Of a stretch of DNA of 64,000 bases, positions 48,738 through 58,575 are shown one piece after another. The stretch comes from Bacillota bacterium. Lineage in GTDB: Bacteria; Bacillota; UBA4882; UBA8346. The notes beneath the pieces were generated by a model. That model was not told where the DNA came from, searched no databases, and was given only the letters and a program-made list of their open reading frames with translations. The stretch is taken from contig JAEYGI010000042.1 of assembly GCA_023402395.1 (NCBI GenBank), forward strand, positions 1 to 64,000, in the 5' to 3' direction. Each line of letters starts with the position of its first letter. Position 1 is the stretch's first letter. A program made the position numbers and the translations under genes.

Positions 48738-50024
48738 ATGATGCCGAAAAAAACACGAAGCTTGGGATTGGTTCTAATTTGGTTAGTGGTAATGGTATCG
48801 GCCGTTACGGTGACCGCTGAGGATTCAACCACGATCAGCTACGCTTTTTGGGGAAATCCGGCCGCTATCGGCGTGGAAAAAGATATTATCGATGAGTTTG
48901 AAAAATCCCACCCCACGATCAAAATTACTCCGGTGGTGGCCGATTATAATTCCTATCATACTAAGCTGCTTACCCTTTTTGCCGGGAAACAAGCCCCGGA
49001 TATCATGCGCATCGACTCCTATTTCATGGCTGATTTCATGAAGTATAAAGCGCTCAAGGATATCACCCCCCTGATCAAAAAGGACAACATCAATATGAGC
49101 GTTTATTATCCGGCCGGCCTGCTCGATTGCATGAGCGGTAAAAAGTACTACGGTTTACCCTGGGGAACGGCCCCGGCTTTTGTGTTCATCAATGTGAAGG
49201 TGTTTAAGGAGGCGGGAATTCCCATCCCTACTTCCGATTGGAAATATGATGAATTTTTGAAGATCGCCCGCCAACTGAGCAAGGGTCAGGGAATCGAGCG
49301 GCAATACGGTTACGCCATCAGTGTCGCGGATTTAACGAATCTGTTCCCTTTCATCTGGTCAGGTGGCGGCGATCTTTTTGACAAGAGCCGTAAGAAATTT
49401 ACCCTGAATAAACCGGAAGCCTATAATAAAATCCAAGAAATCGCCAATTTGATCAAGGAAGGGGTCATTCCCGATCCGGCCCAGTTCACTTCCGCCGATG
49501 TACTGAACCGCTCGATTATCAATAACAAAATCGGAATGCGGCTGGGTATGGCGGCGGAGATTCTCTCCTTACAAAAAGTTGATGGGTTTGAATTTGAAGT
49601 GTTGCCGTTCCCCGGTACTCTAAAATACCCGCGGGCCACCATCTCCAAATCCAATGTGGTTGGAATTTGTTCCACTACCCAAAAAGCCGCGGCTGCTTGG
49701 GGATTTTTGAAATTCTTGCGCGGCCCCGGACAACCGGGCGAAGAACTTTATATGAAAGCGAAGCGGGTACCTCCGTCCATTGACAGCCAGGACTTGTGGA
49801 AACTCTATGCCGATCCTTCCAAATCGCCGAAGCTGGTGGTTGAAACCTCCAAAACGGTGGCAACCAAGTATGGCCGCGCCTTACCTTTACGGCCCGGATG
49901 GAATGAGATCCAAGGCCTGCTTACACCGCAACTCCAGCGAGTTTTTGCCGGCCAAGTCTCAGCGGAGCAGGCCATGAAAGAGATTGCTCCGAAGATTCAG
50001 GAAACCATGGACCGTACCAATTAG
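48738..50024 (+). CDS. Sugar ABC transporter substrate-binding protein (family 1)
   Basis: 428 residues, family 1 extracellular solute-binding protein (ISYAFWGNP start; IEEFEKSHPTIKITPV-type segment; APDIMRIDSYFM; WGTAPAFVFINVKVFKEAG). The signal peptide (about 1-28) ends VTVTA|ED and contains no lipobox cysteine, so the mature protein is free in a periplasm rather than lipid-anchored. That is unusual for a Gram-positive importer and fits an outer-membrane cell. Binds an oligosaccharide, possibly xylan-derived given the GH115-like gene downstream. RBS cggaaaggagc. Confidence 0.92.
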   Translation: MMPKKTRSLGLVLIWLVVMVSAVTVTAEDSTTISYAFWGNPAAIGVEKDIIDEFEKSHPTIKITPVVADYNSYHTKLLTLFAGKQAPDIMRIDSYFMADFMKYKALKDITPLIKKDNINMSVYYPAGLLDCMSGKKYYGLPWGTAPAFVFINVKVFKEAGIPIPTSDWKYDEFLKIARQLSKGQGIERQYGYAISVADLTNLFPFIWSGGGDLFDKSRKKFTLNKPEAYNKIQEIANLIKEGVIPDPAQFTSADVLNRSIINNKIGMRLGMAAEILSLQKVDGFEFEVLPFPGTLKYPRATISKSNVVGICSTTQKAAAAWGFLKFLRGPGQPGEELYMKAKRVPPSIDSQDLWKLYADPSKSPKLVVETSKTVATKYGRALPLRPGWNEIQGLLTPQLQRVFAGQVSAEQAMKEIAPKIQETMDRTN

Positions 50025-50040
50025 AAGCATTTATGATCAA

Positions 50041-50122
50041 CCCGGGGTCGCAGGCCAAGGGTATCACAAAAGCCCCGGGATATCCCTTCGAATAAGGACA
50101 GGGGCAGCAATGCCCCTTTTTC
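50041..50122 (+). terminator. Two intercistronic stem-loops after the binding-protein gene
   Basis: cccgggg/ccccggg (50041-50047, 50073-50079) and ggggca-gcaa-tgcccc followed by tttttc (50101-50122). The second has intrinsic-terminator form; partial termination here would keep the binding protein in excess over the permeases. Confidence 0.7.
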
Positions 50123-50177
50123 AATCAAAAGCGACTATACCCTTACCGATCTTTTCGACTGACAAAGGAGGCGCCGC

Positions 50178-51059
50178 ATGAAAACGCCAACAACACGATG
50201 GAAGGAAGCAGTGGTCGGATACCTTTTCCTGACACCCAATATTTTCGGATTTGTCATTTTTACGGTTTTTCCCGTCATCGGCTCGTTGCTCATTAGTTTT
50301 TCCGATTGGAATTTGATCAATAGGCCCTCCGGGGTCGGATTCGCTAATTACCGTCAATTATTTCACGACTCGGTTTATTGGCATACAATGAGTAATACGG
50401 TTTATTACTCTTTTTTCAGCGTCTTGATCAATATCATTTTAGCGCTCGCTTTAGCGATGCTGTTAAATAAAAAAATACGCGGAATCAATCTGTTCCGGGC
50501 CGCTTATTTCCTTCCAGTTATCTATTCTTCGGTAGCGGTTGCCCTTATCTGGCAATGGTTATTCGATTACCAAATGGGCCTGTTTAATCAGATATTGCAC
50601 CGTTTTAATCTGGGGCCTTTCCCTTGGATTAATTCCCCGGAATGGGCGCTTCCCTGTGTCATTCTGGTGGCGGTATGGAAGGGAGTCGGCTATAACATGG
50701 TCATTTACCTTGCCGCGCTCCAAGGCGTACCCCGTGAATTATATGAAGTTGCCAAAATCGACGGAGCTAATGCTTGGAAGACTTTCTGGAATGTCACCTG
50801 TCCCATGATCTCTCCCACCACTTTTTTTGTAACGGTTACCTCAATCATCAACTCATTTCAAGTCTTTGACTTGACCACCGTGTTGACCAACGGCGGACCG
50901 GCCGACGCAACCAACACGCTAGTCATGTTAATCTACCAAAATGCCTTTCAGTTCTTCCGGATGGGCTATGCTTCGGCGATTGCCTACACGCTGTTTGGAA
51001 TTGTGCTCATTTTTACCATTTTGCAAACGGTCCTGGCCAAACGCTGGGTTCATTACTAA
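50178..51059 (+). CDS. Sugar ABC transporter permease (MalF/UgpA type)
   Basis: 293 residues, six transmembrane helices. The EAA loop that meets the ATPase reads ELYEVAKIDGANAWKTFWNVTCPMI (about 195-220). It forms the inner-membrane channel with the second permease encoded 36 nt downstream. No ATPase gene is present in the locus; such CUT1 importers commonly share a general MsmX/UgpC-type ATPase encoded elsewhere. RBS aaaggaggc. Confidence 0.94.
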   Translation: MKTPTTRWKEAVVGYLFLTPNIFGFVIFTVFPVIGSLLISFSDWNLINRPSGVGFANYRQLFHDSVYWHTMSNTVYYSFFSVLINIILALALAMLLNKKIRGINLFRAAYFLPVIYSSVAVALIWQWLFDYQMGLFNQILHRFNLGPFPWINSPEWALPCVILVAVWKGVGYNMVIYLAALQGVPRELYEVAKIDGANAWKTFWNVTCPMISPTTFFVTVTSIINSFQVFDLTTVLTNGGPADATNTLVMLIYQNAFQFFRMGYASAIAYTLFGIVLIFTILQTVLAKRWVHY

Positions 51060-51095
51060 CAATTGCACCGAAAGACGGCTGGAGGTATGTAAATC

Positions 51096-51971
51096 ATGAC
51101 GGTTCAAACATCAAACCGTGATATTGATCTTCAAACCAAACCCAATTTAATAAATTTGCATGGCGGGACTGCGCTGACCTACCTCGTTGTCAGCTTCGGG
51201 GCGCTGGCAATGATCTTCCCCTTGATCTGGGGGGTGATTGCCTCATTTAAGTCTTATTCCAATTTGTTATCCAATCCGTTAAGCATTATCCCGCAGCGTT
51301 GGGTCTGGCAAAATTATGTGGATATATTTCGAGCAGTCCCTTTTCACCTCTATTTTTTAAATTCACTGAAAATTACCGCGGCGTGCACCATCGGAACTAT
51401 ACTGACTTCGGCTTTGGCCGCATATGCATTTGCGCGGTTGCGCTTTCCGGGCCGGGACTTCTTGTTCATGGGATATTTGGCGACATTGATGATCCCTCGT
51501 CAAATCACCATGGTGCCGACCTTTTTAATCATGAGATGGCTGGGCTTGCTGGACACCCATCTGTCATTGATCATGCCAGGCCTGTTTAGCGCGTATGGCA
51601 CATTTCTACTACGGCAGTTTTTTTTGTCCGTTCCGTTGGAATTGGAAGAAGCGGCCACCATCGACGGCTGCGGCTATTTCCGGCGTTTTGCCACGATCAT
51701 CATGCCCTTAAGCAAACCGGCCCTGGCAACTTTGGGAATCTTTACGATGATGAGCCAGTGGAATGACTTCTTATATCCGATGATCTTCCTAAACAGTGAA
51801 GAAAAACGAACGCTAATCATGGGGCTGGCCATCTTCCGCGGCGACGTGGACGTGCAATGGAATCTGTTGATGGCTGCGGTGATGTTAACCAGCGCGCCGA
51901 TTATTATTGCTTTCTTATCGGTACAGCGCTTTTTCGTGGAAGGAATCGCCACCTCGGGCTTGAAAGGATAA
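51096..51971 (+). CDS. Sugar ABC transporter permease (MalG/UgpE type)
   Basis: 291 residues, six transmembrane helices. The EAA motif reads LEEAATIDGCGYFRRFATIIMPLSKP (about 190-215), and the C-terminus RFFVEGIATSGLKG is typical of this subunit. Partner of the upstream permease. RBS ctggaggtatg. Confidence 0.94.
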   Translation: MTVQTSNRDIDLQTKPNLINLHGGTALTYLVVSFGALAMIFPLIWGVIASFKSYSNLLSNPLSIIPQRWVWQNYVDIFRAVPFHLYFLNSLKITAACTIGTILTSALAAYAFARLRFPGRDFLFMGYLATLMIPRQITMVPTFLIMRWLGLLDTHLSLIMPGLFSAYGTFLLRQFFLSVPLELEEAATIDGCGYFRRFATIIMPLSKPALATLGIFTMMSQWNDFLYPMIFLNSEEKRTLIMGLAIFRGDVDVQWNLLMAAVMLTSAPIIIAFLSVQRFFVEGIATSGLKG

Positions 51972-52046
51972 ATCATTTAACAAATTTGGGCTTGATCCTC
52001 TCTCAATTCGCTAACTCACCAATTCCGAATAAGGAGCGACTACGGT

Positions 52047-54143
52047 ATGAGTAATTTGGAGGCGGCCTTTATTCTAAACCGAAATTCACTATTTTTCTTG
52101 CCAAAAAAGATAACCGCTCCGGTAAAACATGGAGTGGATATCTTTTTTCGCGACTTCGAAAACGTCCTGGGATGCAAGCCGCAAATCACCGAAAGTATTG
52201 CATCCGCTTCCATGGTGCTGCGTTATGCATTGCCGGAAGAACCGGTTTATCAACGTCCGGAAGCATTCACGATCAGTTTTGCTGCCGGAACCCGGCGGAA
52301 TGTGACGGTCATGACCCTTAGCGGCAGCGATGATCTGGGAATCATCTACGGGTTATTCTATCTTAGCCAAAAATACCTGGGAGTTGATCCGTTTTGGTTT
52401 TGGACCGACCAAAGATTCGTCAGGCAAGAGCGGATTCTGATCCCGATCCGGGAATATACGGCTCCGGAACATCGGGTGCGCTATCGCGGCTGGTTTGTCA
52501 ATGACGAAGTCTGCCTGATCGGCTGGACCGATGGCTACCCGCCACCCCGTGAAGTGTGGTTCCCGGTATTCGAGTCCTTGTTGCGCTGCGGCGGCAATAT
52601 GGTGATACCCGGCACCGACTTGCCCCGAACCGGTATCCACTGGGAGCTCGCCCTGGAAATGGGCCTTTACATTACCCACCATCATGCTGAACCGTTGGGC
52701 GCGGAGATGTTTTTCAGAGCTTATCCTCACCAGGACGCCAGTTATGACCTAAACCGCGATTTATTTGAAGGATTATGGGAAGAAGCCATACGCGGCAAGA
52801 GAGGCCAAAAGGTAATTTGGGCGCTGGGATTTCGTGGCCAAGGCGACTGTCCGTTTTGGGAACAGGACCCATCCTACTTAACCCCGGAATCCCGAGGCGA
52901 ATTAATCAGCAAAGTGATCCGCAGGCAATATGAGATGGTTGCCAGCCAGGTGCCGGACGCAGTCTGCTCAACCTATCTGTATGGCGAGATTACCGAACTG
53001 TACCGGGGGGGATATATCGATATCCCCGAGGGGATTATCAAAATATGGTCCGATAACGGCTACGGCAAAATGGTATCCAGGCGCCAAGGCAATCACAATC
53101 CGCGGGTGCCTTCGCTTCCAGCCGCCACCGAAACCGGACCCCATGGCCTGTATTATCATATCACCTTTCACGATTTGCAGGCGTCCAACCACTTAACCAT
53201 GTTCCCTTCCGAGCCCGAGTTGATCAAGGATCAGTTGCTGCAATCCTTTCAGGCAGGGGCCGACCGGTTTCTCTTAGTGAATTGCGGAAATATCAAACCT
53301 CATATCTATCCGTTGGAGATTGTCAGCCGGATCTGGAAAGACGGTACAATCAATCTCGAAAATCATTTGGAATCCTTTTGTAAAAAACATTTCCCTGCAA
53401 CGTACCGGGAAGCCGAAGAATTGTATTCTGATTATTTTCAAAAAACGATTCCGTACGGCAATCACCGAGATGAACGGGCCGGCGAAGAATATTACCACCA
53501 TCCGGCCCGGGCGCTGATTAGCCATTGGTTTCAAGGCGGCGAACCCGAAACCGCCCAATCGTTGGTTTGGGCAACCGGCCCTGTCCCTTTTCCCGAACAA
53601 GTGCGGCATTTTTACGGGCAACTTTCGGCGGCGGCTCAGGGTTGGGCCGAATTGGAAACAAAATGCCAGGCGTTTCTCCGGCGGTCCGCCGCTGAATCGA
53701 TATTCCTTCAAGATCATCTGCTGTTACAAGTGAAACTCCATTTATCGGGAAGCCGGGGATTTTTGGCCCTTTGCCGAAGTTATCTCGCGTATCAGGGTAG
53801 GAACTTTCCATTGGCGTTTGTGTACGCGTCGCAGGCGATGTGGGATTATAGCGAAAGCGTGGAAGCGATGGCCATGGCGGAGCACGATCGGTGGCGGAAC
53901 TTCTATCGCGCCGACTGGCTCACCAACGTCAAAAGCACCTTATACAGTTTGGACGCATTACGCAAATTCTTGCGGATTCATGGAGACAGCCCGGACTTTT
54001 TCTTATGGTATAAAGAGTTTTTGATGCCGGAAAACGAAAAAAAGATCTACTTGGAAAACACCCATCGCAACCCGCTTTCCGACGATGACTTGGCTAAGAA
54101 GCTGAAAGCTAAATTTATCGCGGATAAAACCTTTTCCGTTTAG
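52047..54143 (+). CDS. GH115-like glycoside hydrolase (putative xylan alpha-glucuronidase)
   Basis: 698 residues, no signal peptide, so cytoplasmic. The N-terminal domain (about 1-130) has the ISFAAGTRRNVTVMTLSGSDDLGIIYGLFYLSQKYLG pattern of GH67/GH115-type accessory domains. The TIM-barrel region has RYRGWFVNDE, LLRCGGNMVIPG, LALEMGLYITHHHAEPLG, EEAIRG, WALGFRGQGDCPFW and IIKIWSDNGYGKM, which follow GH115 family order. GH115 enzymes remove glucuronic acid or 4-O-methylglucuronic acid from xylan. Imported short oligosaccharides are the likely substrate, since it follows the ABC genes. It is diverged from characterised members, so the exact activity is inferred. Confidence 0.75.
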   Translation: MSNLEAAFILNRNSLFFLPKKITAPVKHGVDIFFRDFENVLGCKPQITESIASASMVLRYALPEEPVYQRPEAFTISFAAGTRRNVTVMTLSGSDDLGIIYGLFYLSQKYLGVDPFWFWTDQRFVRQERILIPIREYTAPEHRVRYRGWFVNDEVCLIGWTDGYPPPREVWFPVFESLLRCGGNMVIPGTDLPRTGIHWELALEMGLYITHHHAEPLGAEMFFRAYPHQDASYDLNRDLFEGLWEEAIRGKRGQKVIWALGFRGQGDCPFWEQDPSYLTPESRGELISKVIRRQYEMVASQVPDAVCSTYLYGEITELYRGGYIDIPEGIIKIWSDNGYGKMVSRRQGNHNPRVPSLPAATETGPHGLYYHITFHDLQASNHLTMFPSEPELIKDQLLQSFQAGADRFLLVNCGNIKPHIYPLEIVSRIWKDGTINLENHLESFCKKHFPATYREAEELYSDYFQKTIPYGNHRDERAGEEYYHHPARALISHWFQGGEPETAQSLVWATGPVPFPEQVRHFYGQLSAAAQGWAELETKCQAFLRRSAAESIFLQDHLLLQVKLHLSGSRGFLALCRSYLAYQGRNFPLAFVYASQAMWDYSESVEAMAMAEHDRWRNFYRADWLTNVKSTLYSLDALRKFLRIHGDSPDFFLWYKEFLMPENEKKIYLENTHRNPLSDDDLAKKLKAKFIADKTFSV

Positions 54144-54350
54144 GCGCGAATGCAAGCCATCCATAAACATTGTTATTATCAATCCCTATATATCACCCTA
54201 TCGAATCAGCCGTGCCGAAAAAGCCGCAAGAATCCCCGGAGCTCCGATGCGGAAGCATTCCGCCCCGGCCGCCGGGAAAGCGCGGAAACGCTCACCTCCA
54301 ATGGTACTTTGGCATATATTGATACCGAAATATCGCGTGGCAAGGGGTGA

Positions 54351-55256
54351 ATGAACTTGTATCCAGTCTATCCTTATGCCGGGTTTGAACGCCGCTGCGA
54401 AGACACGCCGATCACTTTTCCCCCACAACACCAGGAGGAGCAGCCCGGTTTGGAATATCTGATGTGTCCGCGGCCAATCTTTGATTGGGAAGGCTATCAG
54501 GGCAGCGGCAAGCTTCAGGGGAAAGTCGCGATTATCACCGGCGGCGACAGCGGAATCGGCCGGGCAGTGGCGGTAGCGTTCGCCAAAGAAGGCGCCACTG
54601 TGGCCATTGTTTACCTTTACGAACGGGTCGATGCCGCCGAAACCCAAAATTATATTGAGCAGCTTGGGGGATGTTGTCTTCCCATCGAAGGCGATCTGCG
54701 CCGGCCCGAGTTTTCCCGCCGCGTGGCCGACCAGGTCATTGAGGCCTTCGGCCATATCGACATTTTAGTCAACAACGCCGGGGTTCAATTTCCGCAGACC
54801 AGCATCTTGGATATTTCCGACGAACAGTTGGAAAACACCTTCCGCACCAATATCTTCTCCTTCTTCTACATGACCAAGGCCGTTTTACCGCATCTGAAGG
54901 CCGGCGATGCCATTATCAATACGGCCTCCGTTACCGCTTACCGGGGTACGCCGCTTTTGATCGACTATTCCTCCACCAAAGGCGCGATTGTCTCCTTCAC
55001 CCGGTCGCTGTCGCTGTCCCTTGATTGTCAGGGCATTCGCGTCAACGCCGTCGCTCCCGGCCCGATCTGGACCCCGCTGATCGTATCCAGCTATTCGGCG
55101 GAATATGTCAAAACCTTCGGCCTCGAGACGCCGATGAGAAGGGCCGGGCAGCCTTTCGAACTGGCTCCGGTCTATGTCTATCTCGCCTCCGATGACTCCC
55201 GGTTTGTTTCCGGGCAGGTTCTTCACGTCAACGGAGGGATCATCACCCAGACCTGA
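54351..55256 (+). CDS. Short-chain dehydrogenase/reductase with N-terminal extension
   Basis: 301 residues. An N-terminal extension (about 1-50, FPPQHQEEQPGLEYLM) precedes the Rossmann fold: cofactor motif TGGDSGIGRA (about 64-73), NNAGVQ, catalytic Ser in NTASVTAY, and YSSTKGA (Tyr-x-x-x-Lys). The final HVNGG is standard. The extension and arrangement resemble the B. subtilis YhdF/YhxC-type stress-linked SDRs. The substrate is unknown. RBS caaggggtga immediately before the ATG. The 207 nt upstream show no gene. Confidence 0.9.
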   Translation: MNLYPVYPYAGFERRCEDTPITFPPQHQEEQPGLEYLMCPRPIFDWEGYQGSGKLQGKVAIITGGDSGIGRAVAVAFAKEGATVAIVYLYERVDAAETQNYIEQLGGCCLPIEGDLRRPEFSRRVADQVIEAFGHIDILVNNAGVQFPQTSILDISDEQLENTFRTNIFSFFYMTKAVLPHLKAGDAIINTASVTAYRGTPLLIDYSSTKGAIVSFTRSLSLSLDCQGIRVNAVAPGPIWTPLIVSSYSAEYVKTFGLETPMRRAGQPFELAPVYVYLASDDSRFVSGQVLHVNGGIITQT

Positions 55257-55364
55257 CCCGATCCCGCCATTTTCCGCGGCCGGGAATGGAAAAAAGACAA
55301 TCGTTGAGGGCGGCGCCAACCAAAAATTGTTACGTGCTTTCGAAATCCAGGGTGCCGACAAAAT

Positions 55365-55583
55365 CTAAATTTCCGGATTGATTTCGGTGCTTTTGAGCCG
55401 GATCAGAAACTTTTCTACCTTCCCGGCCTCGCCCTTGACCTCATATTCATGGATCCAACCGCTTGGTTCCTTCCGGCTCTCGATCACCCGCAACTCCACC
55501 AGGCACTCGTCGGCCAGCCTCATGACCCGTTCCGGGTCCAACGCCGAAAACACGATTTCCGTGAAATGAATCGCCTGCTTCAT
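55365..55583 (-). CDS. Hypothetical 72-residue protein
   Basis: A compact alpha/beta protein (AIHFTEIVFSALDPERVMRLA; strand pairs CLVELRVIESRKEP, GWIHEYEVKG, VEKFLIRLKS). ggaaaggcagtgagga precedes the ATG. It is convergent with the SDR gene. Coding looks real from composition and RBS, but I recognise no family. Confidence 0.6.
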   Translation of the reverse strand: MKQAIHFTEIVFSALDPERVMRLADECLVELRVIESRKEPSGWIHEYEVKGEAGKVEKFLIRLKSTEINPEI

Positions 55584-56048
55584 TCCTCACTGCCTTTCCG
55601 TTCCATTGAACCCTTTTTAACGTTTAATTCGCCAATTGTAGTTTAAAGGATCCTGCCCGTTTTGGCAAATGTAAATCCAACTAACAACCCGGACCGGATT
55701 GGGTCCGAACAATTTATCAAAATTAGCGGCCGGGAGGTGCGGCTAAATTTTTGGGGGGTCTCGGTGAGCATTTGGTTCCCGAATGAACAATGGGAGCGGT
55801 TCCCCTTCCTCATTCAGTTACTGAATGAGGATTTTTGCTTATTGAACGGGCGGTGGGAATAATTCCCCCTTCTCATTCAGTAACTAAAGATCGATATTTA
55901 GTTACTGAATCAACAATGGGAGAAACTCCCCCGGCCCGTTCCGGAACGGAATGAGTTCATTCAGTTCCCAAATGACCAAGGGGAGTTTCTCCCATTCGAT
56001 CAATGTCTTAACCGACGCTGAAAAATGGTTCGCTACCGCCGGGCTTTC
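55584..56048. other. Gene-free stretch with ATTCAGT-type repeats
   Basis: 465 nt, largely the repeat cluster at 55795-55985. A 66-codon frame at 55662 runs into the repeats and has no RBS, so I do not call it. Confidence 0.55.
55795..55985. repeat. Palindromic attcagttactgaat repeat cluster
   Basis: Contains cattcagttactgaatgagg, tttagttactgaat and cattcagtaact modules with gggagcggttcccc- and gggagaaactccccc-type palindromes. The same module order, gaac-gggag..ctcccc-cattcagt, occurs at 9109-9380. Confidence 0.7.
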
Positions 56049-57116
56049 CTATCCGGCAGGTTGCTGCTTATGAACGAACAATGTTTGCGTCGGATACGCG
56101 AAGGAAATGCCGCGCGCCGCCAATTCCTGCATCAGATTCAGGTTGATCTCCTGCTGAATATCCATATACCGGTTAAAATCGCTGCTCAAGACGTAATATG
56201 CCACTTCGAATACCAAGGCGGATTCGTCACAGGACGCGAAATGAGCCCGGTCAAACAGCGTCGCCTCCAGGCTTTCGATGATCCCCCGGACGATCCCCGG
56301 CACCTCCCGGAGCCGTTCGACCGGGGTATCATAGGTTAGCCGGAACTTGAATAAAACCCGTCGTTTTCCCATCCGCTTGTAGTTCCGCACCCGGGAATTG
56401 GACAGATCGGTGTTGGAAAAAACCAGTTGTTCCCCGCCCAGGCTCCGGATCCGCGTGCTCTTGATGCCGATATGCTCGACGGTGCCCATATATTCATCGA
56501 TAACAATAAAATCGCCGAGCTCAAACGGGCGGTCAAAGAAGATCGTAAAATAATGAAACATGTCTCCCAGAACGGTTTGGGACGCCAGGGCGACGGCGAC
56601 GCCGCCGATGCCAAGGCCGGCCATTAACGCGGAGATTTTGATCCCCAGGTTGTCCAGGAGAATAATCGCGGCCAAAGCCCAGATCATCATCCGGGCCACG
56701 GGCATCATCACCTTGATCGCCTGCCGCCTGGAGGTATCCATGTCTTTCCGCTTATTCAGATAATTGTTGACGCCATAATCAAAAAGCGACAATAAGAGCA
56801 GCGCCCCCGTTACGCTCGCCAGCAACATCCCGAAAATATCGATCCATTTGGCAAAGGCCGGTTTGAGTTCCAAGGTATGAACGCTTAGATAAAACAGGCC
56901 GAAATATACCAAAGGCATCAGCCTTTTCTCGACGGCTTTAACCATAAAATCATCAATCAGGGTTTCCGTCTTCTCCGCCAATGCCTTGCAGCGGTTCAAA
57001 ATCAGCCGCTCCAGCCCCCAAATGACAACGATCCCCACTCCAAAAATTCCGGCTGAAATCAGATAATTCGCTACCGTATTATGAAAAATTGTCTGGCGCA
57101 AAAAGGCTTCAACCAT
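56049..57116 (-). CDS. MscS-family mechanosensitive channel
   Basis: 355 residues. Four predicted transmembrane helices (about 18-38, 65-85, 95-118, 140-160) lead to the pore-lining TM3-like segment LMAGLGIGGVAVALASQTVLGDMFHYFTIFFDRPFELGDFI, the MscS signature. A beta domain follows (EYMGTVEHIGIKSTRIRSLGGEQLVFSNTDL) and a C-terminal alpha/beta part. It opens under membrane tension to release solutes after osmotic downshock. RBS aaaggagcatcc. Confidence 0.94.
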   Translation of the reverse strand: MVEAFLRQTIFHNTVANYLISAGIFGVGIVVIWGLERLILNRCKALAEKTETLIDDFMVKAVEKRLMPLVYFGLFYLSVHTLELKPAFAKWIDIFGMLLASVTGALLLLSLFDYGVNNYLNKRKDMDTSRRQAIKVMMPVARMMIWALAAIILLDNLGIKISALMAGLGIGGVAVALASQTVLGDMFHYFTIFFDRPFELGDFIVIDEYMGTVEHIGIKSTRIRSLGGEQLVFSNTDLSNSRVRNYKRMGKRRVLFKFRLTYDTPVERLREVPGIVRGIIESLEATLFDRAHFASCDESALVFEVAYYVLSSDFNRYMDIQQEINLNLMQELAARGISFAYPTQTLFVHKQQPAG

Positions 57117-57270
57117 CTTTCGGATGCTCCTTTCCGAGGGAATGGGCGATGGCGGCCGGCAATACCGGATCGGCCGTTTCGCCCGCTAAAAGAATTATTC
57201 TGGTTTTATCCCTCATCTCCTGCTGTTTAATTTATCCGTAAGGATAACCCGCTTACCGTCAATGGTTCCG

Positions 57271-58500
57271 TCAGAATCCCTCATTCCCGGCGGCGTCGGT
57301 AGCCGTGCAACCCCTGCCGGGGATCTTCCGGAAGATCGTCAGATATACCCATAGCCCATTAAGCAACAACAGGGAACTGGTCACATAGAACACTGCTTGA
57401 ATGCCGAATGCCGCCGCAACTTGGCCGCCCAGCACCGACCCGGAAAACACCCCGAGATACTGGGCGGACATGCTCAGTCCAAAGACCCGGCCGGTCAGGG
57501 CGTCAGGAGTGACCCATTTCACCAGCGTATTAAGGGCCGGATTCAGCCCAGCCGCCGCGACTCCCAATAACAGGCGCAGGCCCATCAGTTGCCAGGGAGT
57601 TTTGACAAATGCCTGCGGTATGAAGATAATTCCGGCCGCCAGCAGCGCCGCCAGCATTACCTTTTGGGGGCCGATCCGGTCCGAGAGCCTCCCCAGCCAA
57701 GACGCGGCCAGGATGCTGGCCAGACCCGAGGCCGCGAAGGTCATGCCGGAGATCAGCGCGATATGGGCGGCGCTTCGCGATAGCTGGGTAATGTAAACCG
57801 TAATGATCGGTTCGATCGAATACATGGCCAGAGGCAGCATAAAGGCGGTGACGAACAGGGTCAGCACCAGGCCGGGATTTGGAATCATCCGCCAGACTTC
57901 TTTCAGGCTCAGCGCTTTCCGCTCGGGCGGGGTAAAATCTTCCTTCACCCACGACAGCGTAGTCAAAAAGGTGATCATCATCAGAGCCCCGGTGATCCAA
58001 AAAATGCTCCGCAGGCCGGTGATCTCTTCCAGATAGCCTCCGATCAACGGGCCGAGCAGCGATCCGGCGATGGAGGCCGTCGCCAGGGTGCCCAGCGCCC
58101 ATCCCGCCTGTTCCCGCGGGGTTTGGGTCGCAACCAGGGTGATGCAGGCCGTGCCATACCCGGTAATCACCCCTTGCAGCAGCCTCAGTACGATCAATTG
58201 CTGGATAGTGCCGGCAAACCCCATGCTAAAAATGATCAACGACATCCCCAGGCTGGCCCGGAGCAGCATCGGTTTCCGGCCGAATTTGTCGGCCGCCAGT
58301 CCCCAAACCGGTGAAAAGATCGCCGAAACGATAAAAGTGGCGCCAAAGGCGATTCCCGATAGCCGTTCAATGGACGCGAGGTCGTGCACTCCCAGCTGTT
58401 GGATATAAAGCGGCAACACCGGCGCGATCTGGCTCATCCCAATCATGGTGACAAAGGTTCCGAACCAGCAAACCGCCAAATTTCTCTTCCAGATTTCCAA
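57271..58500 (-). CDS. MFS drug efflux transporter
   Basis: 409 residues, 12 transmembrane helices. Motif A is ADKFGRKPMLLR between TM2 and TM3 with a second SDRIGPQK in the C-half; the N-terminus FGTFVTMIGMSQIAPVLPLYI belongs to the DHA1 (TetA/Bmr-like) branch. A drug or toxic metabolite exporter by proton antiport. TTG start with gagggg 8 nt upstream. Divergence does not apply: it lies downstream of its likely TetR regulator on the same strand, with an operator at 58544-58560 between them. Confidence 0.9.
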   Translation of the reverse strand: MEIWKRNLAVCWFGTFVTMIGMSQIAPVLPLYIQQLGVHDLASIERLSGIAFGATFIVSAIFSPVWGLAADKFGRKPMLLRASLGMSLIIFSMGFAGTIQQLIVLRLLQGVITGYGTACITLVATQTPREQAGWALGTLATASIAGSLLGPLIGGYLEEITGLRSIFWITGALMMITFLTTLSWVKEDFTPPERKALSLKEVWRMIPNPGLVLTLFVTAFMLPLAMYSIEPIITVYITQLSRSAAHIALISGMTFAASGLASILAASWLGRLSDRIGPQKVMLAALLAAGIIFIPQAFVKTPWQLMGLRLLLGVAAAGLNPALNTLVKWVTPDALTGRVFGLSMSAQYLGVFSGSVLGGQVAAAFGIQAVFYVTSSLLLLNGLWVYLTIFRKIPGRGCTATDAAGNEGF

Positions 58501-58543
58501 AATAAACCCCTCTTTTGTAATTGACTTATGACAATAGCATTTT

Positions 58544-58560
58544 AACTAATCTAATTAGTT
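58544..58560. promoter_or_regulatory. TetR operator upstream of the MFS gene
   Basis: aactaatctaattagtt, 17 bases with perfect aactaat/attagtt arms. It differs from the central 17 bases of 59408-59430 at one position. Confidence 0.75.
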
Positions 58561-58575
58561 TTCTTGCAAAAAAAA

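Noticed and set aside
55662..55862. 66-codon plus-strand frame
   Set aside because: Runs into the attcagt repeat cluster and lacks an RBS.
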